A stretch of DNA of 64,000 nt from Flectonema sp. DT1601 (Eukaryota; Euglenozoa; Diplonemea; Diplonemida; Diplonemidae): the NCBI GenBank assembly GCA_964019425.1, contig OZ025830.1, forward strand, positions 372,001-436,000. Reading direction: 5' to 3'. Of this stretch, positions 10,505 through 22,649 are shown in pieces. The notes under the pieces were generated by a model. The model was not told the origin of the DNA and searched no databases. It saw nothing but the letters and a program-made list of their open reading frames with translations. How positions within the stretch are numbered: position 1 is the stretch's first letter; each line of letters opens with the position of its first letter. The translations under genes and the position numbers were made by a program.

Positions 10505-13500
10505 TTACTTGTTTTTCATCTTAGTACCCTTCAGCATAGTTCTCATTCCAGGTTGTAACAGTGACAGCATATCACCGGAGTCAGTGCTGCCGCCGTACTT
10601 TTGCTTTCGTTTTGGTGGAGACATACTTTTGAAATTCAGAGTTTTGTGACTTCCAACTGTCTGAGGCAGATCATCAAAGAATGGATCAATCGATGAAGTT
10701 GTGTCAGAAAATTGAGTTCCGAGTCTGTTTGAAAGATAAGAATACCATTCCTTAACATCTTGTTGATTATCAAATGTCACGACTATTTTATTACCATCAC
10801 TTGGACGAACGAACATTGTATTCTGTAAAGGTCTTCCAGTAAGTCGTTCGTTACTTAGGTAACCAAATTCTCTGATGGTACTAACTGGAACAGATTGAAC
10901 TTTGTGAGTAATGTTGTCTACCAATCGAATAGTCTCTCTTGTTAAGACATCACTAGCAGAACTACTTGAGCTGTCAGGGTTTAGTGGATTGCTTGATTCG
11001 ATACTAACTTCTATTTCAGATGATTTGTAAGTGTAAGGATCCTCATCTTCGAATCCTTCTTCTGCTTTTCTTTTTCGTTGAGTCTTACAACTCGCTTTTG
11101 GAGGTATCGTCGGATCAGATACAACAACTTCCTGGATTTCAGCATCACGCTTCTTCTCTTTCTCAAGCATCTCTAGCTCTTCTATTTGCTGCCGAACAGA
11201 TTCAAAGTCGTTTTGGATTTGTCGTTCTTTTAGCTGTTCTGCCTTCTTTCGATCCTTTTCTTTCTTAAGAGTTGCTTCCTCAAGTTGTCTCCGCTTTTGT
11301 TCCTTTGCTTCCTGCTTTGTAGCCATATCCGCTTTTTCTTCCTTAGCACTCTTCGTTGTATCATCCTGCTCCTTAGGTGCTGTTGCCAAATCTACAAATT
11401 TCGATGCTTTTGCGAGTGCGGCTTTCCGGGCAGCGTCTACTAGTTTTTCTCCTTCGGCGACACCGAGTTTGTTCTTTGCGTCTATTTTGATGGCAGCTAT
11501 CCACTGCCATATAAAAATTACAAACACAGCTATGTTTATGATAACGATAATGTACATAATTAACTCTCTTACGGCATTTGAAGGATTCACAAAATAGATT
11601 AACCCCAAGTGAATTGTAAGAACTAGACTGGCATGAGCGACAGTCTCAGTTAAATTATGAGAACGCCTAGCGTACGGCTGTAGTTTAATTTGTAGTAATA
11701 AAAAGAATGTTAAGATCCATAAGATTGCGTAAATTTTTACTTTGTCATCGATCGTCTTACTGTGTTCACACCCAAATGAATTAATCGTTACTTCAAAATA
11801 AGCCAACGTGATGACCACTAGTAGTTTTCTAAGCATAACGACACATTGCCAAAATTTGAAAATACCTCCTTTGAAACCTCCTAACAAGAACGCGAATACC
11901 ATTTTTGTTGCATCCTCACTATGACGAGCTCTATAACGAACGATAGAAAGACAAAGGAATAGTGGCACACCGAGACCGTAGATAATCAACATAATGAGAC
12001 CAGCATTACGGAGGGAACCTTCACAGGCTTGGTCTAAGTTAAGTCTCATGTAGCGATTTCCATCATTTAGTTGGATGCAAGTAAACATAGACGCTGATTG
12101 CACAGCAAGCATTTGATACATCACAAAGAACACTACGACACCAACAACTATCAAGATCTCAGATAAACGATAATTATTTAATTTATTTGCTAAAGCGATG
12201 TGCTTCCCTTCTTCCAAAGCCTTCGCTTCCTTGTGACGACGAGATTCCTCTCTTGAAACCCAATTACTTGACTGTTGTTTCCCTTTGCTAATACCACAAG
12301 CTTTACTTACCAGAAAGATAATAACTCCAACTGGGATGAACACCAACGGTAAACACATCATAATTGAGTACTTGATATACAGCTCAGGTGATACTAATTT
12401 TGCAAAGTAACAATTAACATTAGCTGAGGGTGATAAAGATGTACTCTCACCAGATACCAGCAGTCCGTGTAGGGCATCGTATGCTTCAGTGTCTTGCCAT
12501 TTTATTCCAATGTTGAGGAGGTTTGAAAACACCTGAAGATGAGAAAAGATCATTCTCAAAACAATACTACTCTGAGCTGATACACCTTGTTGGAGTGTGA
12601 ACACAGAGTAGACTGTGAGACCAATTAATGCGCCAGCGCAAATGAGTACGAATACGAGTGTATTTTCAGGACACTTCTGACACTTGCTGTCTAGAGATCG
12701 ACCATAGTTAGATTTACATATCGAACAAAGAGGTGATCCTGGAACCGCTCCATCATTGCAACGGACTTGAATATTATCAGTATCTGATCTGTTGACCATG
12801 TCCTGAAGTTTAGTCTGAGAGAGTCCTGTGAACCCTTCACAAGCACCTTCTGGACACTCATAAGAACACAGCTTTGAGCCTGTTGGGAAGTATCTTCCTG
12901 GACTTGCAACAACCCATCCAGGAAAGACATTGCAATCTGCGTGAGGAAAACAACACTCATCAGTCCCTCCAAAACAGTTACTCGCAAATGAGTTGCTGCT
13001 CAGTCGGTGGGTGACGTTTCCAAACGTCGCATTGACTGATATTGAATATATGACTCCAATTCCATGCTCTGCTGACATAGATGGTAATTTAATACTATCA
13101 TGGTCACTCTTTATCACTCCAGCTACTGGTGGACCAGACTCACCAACTTCACTAACTGGGACAATAGCACCCCTCACGCTTATCTCATCGGAATTTCCAA
13201 ATTCAGACCGGCCGAGGACGTTGCCTGTTTTTGAGTGTTTTGTTTTTTTTTTTTCATATCTTTGCTCTAGCTTTCATAATATAATTTGAACATACCGGCA
13301 AAGTCAGCAACGAGTATGACGGGTTCTAACTTTACTTTGTCAGGTAACGGAAACAAACAAATATCACCCTGTGTTGATACTCTGAATGCGTCAGAAACAG
13401 AAGAAATACTTCCGAATAGAATCTGACTTGGCTTACCAAGAGGGATCGGGAAAACTAATTCTTTTCTGTCGCTCCAGGTTGGGTCAGACTTGATCTTAAC

Positions 13501-16500
13501 TGTGGCGACAAGAACTAGTTCGTGATGTGGTTCTTTGCTGCAGGTGTGGATGTTCCACTCTCCGCTTATATTTGTTTGTTGATTCAACTCCAAAACGATT
13601 TCATCAAACGACTCCGGAACAGTTGCTGTACAATCTCTCTGAAGAGGTTTACTACAATGAGATGGTAGACCATGAGCTCTAGAATTCTTTGCCACCAGTG
13701 ATAATCTCCATGTTGGAGTAAGCGTCAACTGAACAGTTTCTGAATCTTGAACTAACACCCCCCTCTTATCAACAAGTGTCACAAGGATCGGAGGTATGGT
13801 AGCTGTACCAGCAATGTTTTCAATAAGACTTTGTTGATCTGTTTTTTTGTTTTGTTTTGTTTTATTTTTTTGTGTCATCGAATTAAGAAAGTTAATACAC
13901 AAATAAACCCATACTCAGATCAGCTAGTTCTAACACAACCTTATCAAGAGGACCAGCTGTGGAGAATACAACTCCCGTATCTTGAAACTGTTGACCATCA
14001 ATAGTAATATCAATTGTTATATTATCAAAAGCAGAAAGTCTTGGTGAGAGACAACGGATTTCTGTCGATGATATGAATGTCGCTGCATTCAATTGCTGTG
14101 AAAATATCGGAGACGTAACTATTGGATCAGTTGACCTGTTGACCCATTCTTTTGGTAAGGCAGTCGCTGCCATCATTATCACAGCATCTGGATGTCCAAA
14201 ACGACAACCTAAATATGGAGAATCCTGAAAACTGTGACCCGTAACTGTAATCACTTTTTGCGCAAATTCTCTCACAACCTGAGGTGATATTGTTGCAATG
14301 CGAAAGTCTGCTCCAGTCACACTATGAAAAGCAAATCTCCTGGCTTGTTTACTTCCAGCTTCTAAGGCCATATAAATAACATCACCGTGACACCCTCCTC
14401 TACTACCGACTACGGTAAATATCGCATGCGTTTCATTTAATACCTCAGTCAGTTCCATTGAGTTACCATTGCTATCGTGAAGTAGAGGACCACTAGGAAT
14501 ACCTCTAAAACCAGAACCAACTGCTGCTACTACTGTTTTTGGACTTACTGTGGGAGGATCAAATTCTCTAACAGTAAACATTAAAAATGATCCAATTTTA
14601 ATTTGAGCTGAGTAGTCCAGAGCGTAAAGTATCCTGTGATTATCATCAGCTGAGAATGATACAATATGAGAATTTCCTCTATTTAACCCAAAGTCTAATA
14701 TACCATCTAGGCTAAGACCTGTTCTATACCTATAACGAATAAGAAACGAATCAATATTGTTCACACTTACATACAGCTCTTCTGCATAAGGATCGCAGAT
14801 TAGAGCATGTGCTGTTGCGGGATAGGTCATAGGTATTGTGGACATTGGAATAGTAGCCGGTTCGATGAAACTATAACTTAATATTGACAACACGTTATAA
14901 TTAATTACAGTTACAGACGTAACTGTGTCGACAACAAGAAAGATGCGACCGTTTAAAGAATCCAACGCAAGAGACTGAACAGTCCATCTGTGAGTGAATT
15001 CAGGTGGTTGATAAACAGTTACTTTGTAGTCGTCACCATTGAAATCAAATCCTTTTAGAATTCCTTTAAACCCTCCAGCTACGATTATTAATTCTCTTGT
15101 TGAAAAAACTGCTATCCGTTCACATACAAAATCACCAAGTTTCTTATTTGTCACTAACACAGAAGGATTTGATAGGTTTCTGACTTCTAAAAAACAACCC
15201 AAAGTAGTCGATTGTAACATAAACAAACGATCACCAACACTCGTAGCATCAACTAAAGGATCGATCGTTAAAGTTTCGTTAATAGTGGTGGTGAAGGCAG
15301 TTCCGTTGGTATTTTTATCAAAACCGATAACAGAGACTCCAGTTCCATGACATTGATTAATTATCGATATCACGCTGTCTTCATTATCACAAAGAAGGAC
15401 AAGTGATGCCTGTGAATTAGTACACGTCTCGACTTGAGTCACATCAGTAGAACTTCCTCCCATGCTCCACGTCTGAAAGAACGCATCTGCTGCAATAATC
15501 GTTTCATCTAACAGTGACGTATTCTCAATTGAAGGAACCAGAACCTTAGCACCGCTGTCTTTGTAAAATGGAAGGTCTAGAGAGTCTTCTCTCTGTGGTG
15601 CTTTGTTTACTATCTCACAAGACTCTCCAATAAACCCTACATCACAAATATCACATTTCAGTCCGCTGTAACGTGCATCGCATTCACAGACACCCTGCTT
15701 TTTACAGGTGCCATGACCATTGCAATCGCAGGTACAATCGGGTGGGTAGTAACCGACTGCGCATGAGCTGCAGTCTGGAGGAGCGAGGTTTTTAGGACAC
15801 TGACAGTAGTCTGTGCCATCTAAACAAACTTGTAGTCCACTACATGCTGTACATTGACAAGTAACACCTTCATATCCTGCTTTACATCTACAACTTGGTG
15901 GCTCTCCTAATACTGCAACACAATCACCTCTACCTGGTCCTGAACACGGTAGTCCTCCAAATAATGGACAGCGTTCATCACAATTAGTACCTCCCCAACC
16001 TGGAGAACAAATGCCGCACGTTGGACCAGTCCAACCGCCAGTGCAGGTGCATATCGCCTTCTGCAGGGGAGCAGAGTATTCGCATCTTCCGTTACCTAAA
16101 CAAGACTCACTAGTGAATAGACCAGGGCATGCATGTCCGCAATACGGTCCAACAAAACCAGATGAAGGATCACAGGTACAAGTTTCATTATCCTGACATG
16201 TCATCATCGGACTGAGGATGCTCGCATTTCGGTGTAGGCAGCCGCATTCAATTTCACAAAAGTCGCCGCTGTAACCCTCCTGACAGACACATCCATTATC
16301 AGAACAGGATCCACTACCTGAACAAGGTACACTGTCTGTGCCTAAACTATAACACGAAAACTGACAAGTGTCTCCATATTTGTGTCTGGGACACAGACAA
16401 CTACCAGTTCCATTTTTCCCATCGTCACACATTCCTCCTGAGACTTCACAAGGTCTACAAACAGTGCAACTAGGACCGTATCTGTTGGTTTTGATTTGTT

Positions 16501-18093
16501 ATTATTGTTCTTGAAAAGTGAACACAGCAATTAAGAAGAGGCTGGGATGACATACTTTCCAGGATCACATTCAGTAGTACAATTAGTGTCCGTACAATTA
16601 GGACCACATGTGTTAGAATTACAGATACATATTCCTTCCATACAAGTTGATAATGGACCACAATGAATACAACTTTCATTACAAAGCTTTCCAGACCATC
16701 CAGTTAGACATGTAGAACAGCTGCTGAACGGATCGTAGTTGCCGGTACAATTACAAGTTGCGCTGTTTGTAGCTTGAGCATAATTACAAACACCATTTCC
16801 AAAACATGGATTACCAGACCGTGATTTGGGACACTCTGTAGCACAATTGGGTCCTGTGAATCCATAATTACAATGGCAGACTGTTCCAACACAGTCACCG
16901 TTGTCGCAGACATTCGTACAATTTCTTACGGGTTTGCAATCGTCGTTTTCCCACATGCATTGGGCGCCATAAAACCCAAGACAGTCATTCTTACAAACTA
17001 AATCACATTTAGGGCCGTAAAATCCAACAGCGCAGTCGCACTGACCATCAGCCCGACAGGTACCTTGAGCAGAACATGAGCATTTGTGAGTGCAGTCACC
17101 ACCTGGTATCGAAGCGTAGAAACCAACTTGACAGCCGCTGCAGGTTCCATTGGCATCGCGGTCTCTGTTTCCGGTGCAGACACAACCAGTTCCAGTTCGT
17201 TTTGAGTCACCATCTTTGTAACATTGAGCAGGACATGTTGATGGACATTGTAGTTCACAATTATATCCATAATAGTCACCAGCACAGTCATCGCATGCTG
17301 AACCTGACCAATGAGAGTCACATTGACAAAATGGTTGAAGTTGTTGAGAGGTAATACAAACACCATGACCATTACAAGCTTGATTAAAGTGTTGTGGACA
17401 TGCATCTCTACAGAATGGACCTCCATAACTAGGACTACACGTTAAACAATCAGGAGCCTCCCAATATCCCAGCGTGTCGTCTTGGTGGCAATAGCATCCA
17501 GTCGAGAGACATGTTCCGTGACCATTACAACCACAACTAACTTTAACATTGAGATCTAATGTCCAAGTTTCTGGGCCAAGAGTCAGGTCGAAATTAGAAT
17601 CACCAGATTGAAGTTGAAAATTAAAATGAGTATTGACTCCATTAAATACTACCCCTGATGGGATTATTGCTACTTTCTTTGAACTAACAGAAAACTCTTG
17701 GTCTTCGTAAATCTGTTCTTTTGGATGTAATAGAGTAATATTAACAACTGGTCGTACATCAACTTCTATTCTTGTCGTGGGTATGTTTGGATACACTTCC
17801 TTACCATCAACGGTAACTACGAATTGATTAAAAGAATTTTGTCGAATAGGTAAAGACTTTGAATCAATTGACTGCTCTGTAATACCACGTGTAGTACTCT
17901 TCATTCCCCTTTTATATAAACCTTCACCTAAATACTCTACTTCACCACAGTATGGAGGACAGGCATCGGTAGACATGTCGCCAAGATATTCTCCTGTCTC
18001 AGATACTTTCAACATTCGACTGTTGATCTCCCTAAAATATATCGCATTCGGGATGCTGAATGTGGTCAGTAACAACAATACAGCAGTGATCAT
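10505..18093 (-). CDS. Large EGF-repeat receptor-like protein with multipass membrane domain
   Basis: Four exons (18093-16556, 16481-13915, 13838-13296, 13224-10505) join in frame over introns of 74, 76 and 71 nt, giving 2455 residues. A hydrophobic signal peptide starts at the first true ATG. Cys-rich EGF and laminin-type EGF repeats (NGHGTC and similar motifs) fill roughly residues 180-770. A long beta-rich region follows with IPT/TIG-like stretches. Another Cys-rich segment precedes about eight hydrophobic helices (near residues 1720-2130). The tail is a Lys/Glu-rich coiled coil followed by a Ser-rich end. The order is that of a surface receptor or adhesion protein with a channel- or GPCR-like membrane part; similar layouts occur in several free-living protists. 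I do not recognise the membrane family. The ankyrin gene ends only 129 bp upstream. Confidence 0.8.
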
Positions 18094-18109
18094 TTTGAGC
18101 ACCCCAACA

Positions 18110-18123
18110 CTGGAAAAAAAGAA
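18110..18123 (-). promoter_or_regulatory. Candidate pyrimidine-rich AG splice acceptor before the EGF gene
   Basis: On the sense strand a run of T bases ends in CCAG 17 bases before the start codon. The gap to the upstream gene is only 129 bp, leaving little room for a promoter. It could be a trans-splice or 5'-UTR acceptor. Cis-introns in this window have A-rich rather than T-rich 3' ends, so this site is of a different kind. Confidence 0.35.
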
Positions 18124-18222
18124 TTAGATTTTTTTTTTTTTTTTTTTTTGTTAGATTTGTCAACATGAATACGAATAAACAGATCCTAACCACAACAACA
18201 AATATAATACTTCGCAGTGAAA

Positions 18223-18816
18223 TCATCCTTCCGATACGTCCCACGACAATAACGATGCAGCTATTGCGTGTGACGTTTCTGTAGAGATGTCATCCCCTGC
18301 CAGTGACAGAAATTTTAGCAGCGACGCCATTACTGATGGCGACAATGCCGGAGCTTTCGGCAACGCTTTTAAAAAGTTAACCGCCTCTGAGGATGCGACA
18401 TCGACAGGTGTCATTCCATGAAGATTCTTACAAGTTGGTGAAGCCCCATGAGATAATAGTAACTTCATTAATTCAGTCGACCCTGAGGAAGCAGCAGAAT
18501 GCATAGCGTAAGACCCGTTCTCATCTGTGGCCATTATGTTGGCTCCTTGTTTTAATAATATTTCTACTGTTTTTACATCTCCTCTTCCACATGCAACTAG
18601 GAGTGGAGTGGCTCCCTCCTCTCCAGTTGCTTCAAAATCGGCACCACTTTCCAACAACAACGTTGTTATAGTTCTGTGTCCTCCATAACATGAATAGTGG
18701 AGAGCAGTCCATCCTCTATCGTCGGAGGTGGTGATGTCAATATTGTCTTCGATAGCTGACATCACGATTTGAAAATTACCTTCTTGACTTCCCAATAGCA
18801 GTTTACACTCCGACAT
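18223..18816 (-). CDS. Ankyrin-repeat protein
   Basis: From the ATG at 18816 the frame gives 197 residues. An in-frame start further upstream (18921) would read through a (GTT)n microsatellite as poly-Asn, so the shorter start is preferred. Four ankyrin repeats are clear, with the usual G-WTALHYSCYGGH, GATPLLVACGRG, GSYAMHSAASSG and GMTPVDVA cores separated by about 33 residues. The C-terminal 60 residues are helical and not ankyrin-like. Ankyrin repeats bind other proteins; no catalytic domain, signal peptide or membrane segment is present, so no more specific function can be given. Confidence 0.8.
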   Translation of the reverse strand: MSECKLLLGSQEGNFQIVMSAIEDNIDITTSDDRGWTALHYSCYGGHRTITTLLLESGADFEATGEEGATPLLVACGRGDVKTVEILLKQGANIMATDENGSYAMHSAASSGSTELMKLLLSHGASPTCKNLHGMTPVDVASSEAVNFLKALPKAPALSPSVMASLLKFLSLAGDDISTETSHAIAASLLSWDVSEG

Positions 18817-18822
18817 TACTAA

Positions 18823-18847
18823 GATGGTGTTGTTGTTGTTGTTGTTG
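18823..18847. repeat. (GTT)n microsatellite
   Basis: About eight GTT units lie just upstream of the ankyrin gene start. Read on the sense strand as (AAC)n they would encode Asn, which is why the upstream in-frame start is doubtful. Confidence 0.85.
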
Positions 18848-19385
18848 GGTAATAAAACTTTTTCGCCCTCCTGCCTAACATGTAATATAATGACCTGTTT
18901 TTTTTCTGTTTTTAAAAACACATTAAGACGATAAGATCAACACTCCCTAACATTAGATTACCAAAACGAGGATTGTTTTTGGAGGAAATTTCTTTAGGAA
19001 TTTTTTAACAAAAGAAATCGGCCAACTTCACTTTTACTTTACTTTTTTTACTCAACACCCTTGTTTTCTAATAAAAGAAAGTAGTCACTCTGCCATAATT
19101 ATCTTTCTACTGAACAATAGGTTTGTAGGTAAAAAAAATAAAAAAAAAAAAAAAAAAAAAATCAAAGGAAGGGGAAGAAGGAATAATCATAACAAAAGTT
19201 AACAAAAAAAGGTACGTCTTGTGTAAATGAAATAATAACGTACAATAATCCCCAACAAATGAGAGAGATCAAAATTTTCCATAGTAGTGATCGGGATCAA
19301 CGTAGTAGTGGATGCCTTTATCACAACTGAGTTAGTCTAAATAGAGATCTGTTCTTTAACTGGTGAAGTGTCTTAATTCTCTCAA
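18848..19385. other. Intergenic between ODAD4-like and ankyrin genes
   Basis: No gene is seen. An A run of about 20 bases lies near 19140-19162. The part nearest 19385 must be the 3' UTR of the ODAD4-like gene, and the part nearest 18848 the 5' flank of the ankyrin gene. Confidence 0.6.
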
Positions 19386-22300
19386 CTACTTAAATCGTAA
19401 AAGGGAGGTTTCAATGCTTTGATTTCGCGGTAAGAAACCTTCACAGAGATCAACTGGAGTATTTGTTTTGAGTACTTCCAGACCTCCAATTTTAAATGTC
19501 TTCGCCAAGTGAGCAACAGCTTTCTTATATCCAACATTGTAGTTGTATTTCTTACTTGTGATAAGCTGTTTCGTGAAGTACTGTCTAGCGACTGTATACT
19601 GTTTAGTATGCATATGACAGGTAGCTAGTAGCTCGTAGAGATCGATAGCCACTCGATGTGATTGAGGAACAATCAGATTATCTAACTGAGTTAGAAGATC
19701 TGTAGCGAGACGAATGGCTGCATGCATATCAGAACTCTCTAAACAAGAATGGATTGATGCCAAGTTTGATACGACGTATTCAGTGTTTGTACCTTCAAGA
19801 GAAGTAACACTCTTTCTGTATTGAAGACGTTCATTATCAATTTCATTATCGTCTTCTGAGTCTTTCAGTTCTTTTTTCCAATATCCAGAGTGTTGATGTG
19901 TTGTTGGTGTTTCCGATTGTCGTTTTAGACTCCGAAGTTTTACAAATTTTCGAGAGTCGAGAGTCAGCGTGTTGTGATCAACATTTTTATACTCCGTCCT
20001 CCTAAGTGATGGAGGAACCCAATCATCATCGCCGTCATCTTCACTGTCAGATGATTGTGTTGAACTTGATCGACCCATTTGGAAATTACGAACTCCAAGA
20101 GAAGTATTTGCTCTTGGAGGTAGTCTCGGTGGTCTTGGAGCTTTTCCAGTTCGATTCCCTATCGCGGATGAAGGTCTTGTTCGCTCTCTTGATATCACGG
20201 TGCGTCGTTTTTTTTTAAGTGTTTTGTTAACTTCATCATCGGCAGACAACAATCCCGATTCTGGAGAGATAGGAAACTCATAACCCCCCAGAGGAGATGT
20301 CTTCGTACCAACACCACCACCATCGTCGGGATTAGATTTGAACGACAAGAACGCTGCTGATCGACGAGCACCAGCTGTCGACGGACGTTTGACATCAGGC
20401 GACTGTGGTTTATAATTCCTGTATGAGACCTGAGGACCTCCCATTCCATTTGGAAGCATCAAATTCAAGTGAGTACTTCTACTTGACCATTCAGTGTTAG
20501 TTGTTTTATCTGGAGGAGCACTTGATGGTCTACTAATAGACTCTCTCTTCATTCGATCAGACGAACACTTTCTATAATACGACGTACTCTCTACGGGTGA
20601 TATTATTGAGTTTCTACTTCTGCTTAAACTACTCGTCGTCAGACCAGGAGTACTACTGCATGGGCGGTGTGACTCACACATTGTCTTACTGATTTCGTCA
20701 ACAAAATAAGAACCGTGAACCTCTGGCTCGGGTGTCGCTCCTCTCGATAATATGTAATCAACAACACAATGATCAGGTGTTATCGCACGCTTCTTAATTA
20801 AGTCATTCGACTGTTGGAGAGATACCAAAGGTGTCGACTGTTTAACCAACCGAATTGACTTCCTCCTTGAAGATATCACATGTTCATCAACAACATCATC
20901 CTCACTTGGATGACACATTGATAGACGTTGTCTTGACTGTCTGTGGTGACAATAACGTCTCATTTGTTTGTCGATCTTTGATGCAGCAGTCGATAATGGA
21001 ATGTCTGTGTCTCTTTCAGAATTTGATCTCTGAAATGATTTATTATGTTCACTTGCCATGTGACGCATGTAGTGTGTAGCTCCTGATGCTGCTTCCGACA
21101 AACGTCTGTGAACTTGTGAGATGTTAGCGTCAGACTTCGATATAAATTCCGATCCCACAATATACTCCGCGTCCCTTTCAAAATCAGGATTCGTTGCCTG
21201 AGATGCTCTCCTGATTTTTTCAGCGTCAAATTGAAGTACAGTTGTTAATTTCTTTTTTATTTCCACTCGTTGATTTCGACTATCTAAAAACTGTTCCACT
21301 TCATTCCTTCGATTAATTGAATTCGTCGTATCAGATAAATAATGATTTTGTGAAGTGCAAGGTGGGCAAACAGGTGTCCTCCTGCAATTCTGTTTTAAAT
21401 AGTTTTGAGGTGCGGATGTTAAGTTTTCTTTGCTATGAAATCTATTGTTTTGCATCCAGAATCTCTTTCGACTTTGTAAATAAGACAACGCGTCGACAAC
21501 TAGTAATCTCATTTTACTGTTGGCAGTGCCTGAGTAAAGTCCTGTTTTTCGTTTTCTGAATAAGCTTATTCGTTTTTTACCTCCACACGATTTAAATAAT
21601 GAAGTTCGACACTTTTTACGACCAACCGGAAGTAGTGGTAGCCTAGCTTGGCGTTTGGCTTCTCTTGTCGCAGCTCTGAGAGCTGAAAGTCTTCCAAAAA
21701 CTGGTAAAAAGGAGGTCTCAGTAGCAGGTTCTCTTGAAGAACGAGCCCTTGACACGATCCGAGCTGATGGTCCAACCAAGTGAACAGCTGTTGCCGTTTG
21801 TCGTTTTTTAATATACCTCTTCGAAGTGTTTATGTATTTATTTCCAGGATGATTATTCTTATTCAAAGTCGTGTACGTGTCGATGACGTTATTTAAATTA
21901 CTTTCATTTGAAAATATGTGACTACTAGTTAGCTCTCTGAGGAGTAAGACATCACTTTTAAAGTCCAACAGGACGTCTTCTAGTCGAGAGTCATCGTTAT
22001 CACCGTCGATGAAATCTTTGTTTTGTTGATCAGGTTGAGTTGATGAGTTTAGTTGGATCTTTTCAGGTATTGACAAACCCGCTGTTTCACCGAACAAATC
22101 AACATTTTGACAAGTTGAATTCGTACTCAGAACATTATTACCAACCCCAGAGAGAACCGGAATCGGTATTGAGGCTCTCCCCAACAGAATTCTAAAGTTT
22201 TTATGGTGTTGCAGTTTAGGCATTTCAGGGGCTCCAATCGCTTCGTATATCGCACTTTCAGCTTTTTTAATGCCATCTTTGAATCCCTTAATATCTGACC

Positions 22301-22649
22301 TAGCCATTAGACCGTCATGGTAGGATAGTAAAGACTCTTCAAAGCTGCCCATCGCATAAAGAGTTTCTGCTTTTTGAAGAATACCTCTAACCGGGTTTGC
22401 CGTGGATGGTTTTGTTTTTGAATTCCGTTCAACTTGAATAACTTCTTCTGCGTCAGCTAGTGCTTCTGCTAACTTTCCCATCAGAACAAAACATTTACTT
22501 CTACTTAGTAAAGTGGAGACGTCACTCGGACAGCATTCTAAACCTTCTGTGAAACAAACTGCTGCTTTGTGCCACATTCCTTTCTTCTGAAGTTCATTGC
22601 CTTCTGCCAGATGAACTGCTAAACGTTGACGACGTAACTCTGATTTCAT
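19386..22649 (-). CDS. ODAD4: TPR protein resembling outer dynein arm docking subunit ODAD4 (TTC25)
   Basis: A single-exon frame of 1087 residues. The N-terminal 140 residues are TPR repeats. The stretch around residues 88-130 (GILQKAETLYAMGSFE, then a Tyr-rich helix and GIKKAESAI) matches the conserved N-terminus of TTC25/ODAD4. The middle, about 150-880, is low-complexity, rich in Ser, Arg and Pro, and probably disordered. The last 150 residues form another helical block with TPR-like YELLATCHMHTKQY and ARQYFTKQLI. In animals and algae ODAD4 helps attach outer dynein arms to ciliary doublets. The long disordered middle makes this protein larger than animal versions. The family call rests on the N-terminus and the two-block layout. 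Confidence 0.72.
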   Translation of the reverse strand: MKSELRRQRLAVHLAEGNELQKKGMWHKAAVCFTEGLECCPSDVSTLLSRSKCFVLMGKLAEALADAEEVIQVERNSKTKPSTANPVRGILQKAETLYAMGSFEESLLSYHDGLMARSDIKGFKDGIKKAESAIYEAIGAPEMPKLQHHKNFRILLGRASIPIPVLSGVGNNVLSTNSTCQNVDLFGETAGLSIPEKIQLNSSTQPDQQNKDFIDGDNDDSRLEDVLLDFKSDVLLLRELTSSHIFSNESNLNNVIDTYTTLNKNNHPGNKYINTSKRYIKKRQTATAVHLVGPSARIVSRARSSREPATETSFLPVFGRLSALRAATREAKRQARLPLLPVGRKKCRTSLFKSCGGKKRISLFRKRKTGLYSGTANSKMRLLVVDALSYLQSRKRFWMQNNRFHSKENLTSAPQNYLKQNCRRTPVCPPCTSQNHYLSDTTNSINRRNEVEQFLDSRNQRVEIKKKLTTVLQFDAEKIRRASQATNPDFERDAEYIVGSEFISKSDANISQVHRRLSEAASGATHYMRHMASEHNKSFQRSNSERDTDIPLSTAASKIDKQMRRYCHHRQSRQRLSMCHPSEDDVVDEHVISSRRKSIRLVKQSTPLVSLQQSNDLIKKRAITPDHCVVDYILSRGATPEPEVHGSYFVDEISKTMCESHRPCSSTPGLTTSSLSRSRNSIISPVESTSYYRKCSSDRMKRESISRPSSAPPDKTTNTEWSSRSTHLNLMLPNGMGGPQVSYRNYKPQSPDVKRPSTAGARRSAAFLSFKSNPDDGGGVGTKTSPLGGYEFPISPESGLLSADDEVNKTLKKKRRTVISRERTRPSSAIGNRTGKAPRPPRLPPRANTSLGVRNFQMGRSSSTQSSDSEDDGDDDWVPPSLRRTEYKNVDHNTLTLDSRKFVKLRSLKRQSETPTTHQHSGYWKKELKDSEDDNEIDNERLQYRKSVTSLEGTNTEYVVSNLASIHSCLESSDMHAAIRLATDLLTQLDNLIVPQSHRVAIDLYELLATCHMHTKQYTVARQYFTKQLITSKKYNYNVGYKKAVAHLAKTFKIGGLEVLKTNTPVDLCEGFLPRNQSIETSLLRFK

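Noticed and set aside
18816-18921. Longer start of the ankyrin protein
   Set aside because: It would add 35 residues including Asn6 from a microsatellite, with no ankyrin or signal-peptide character.
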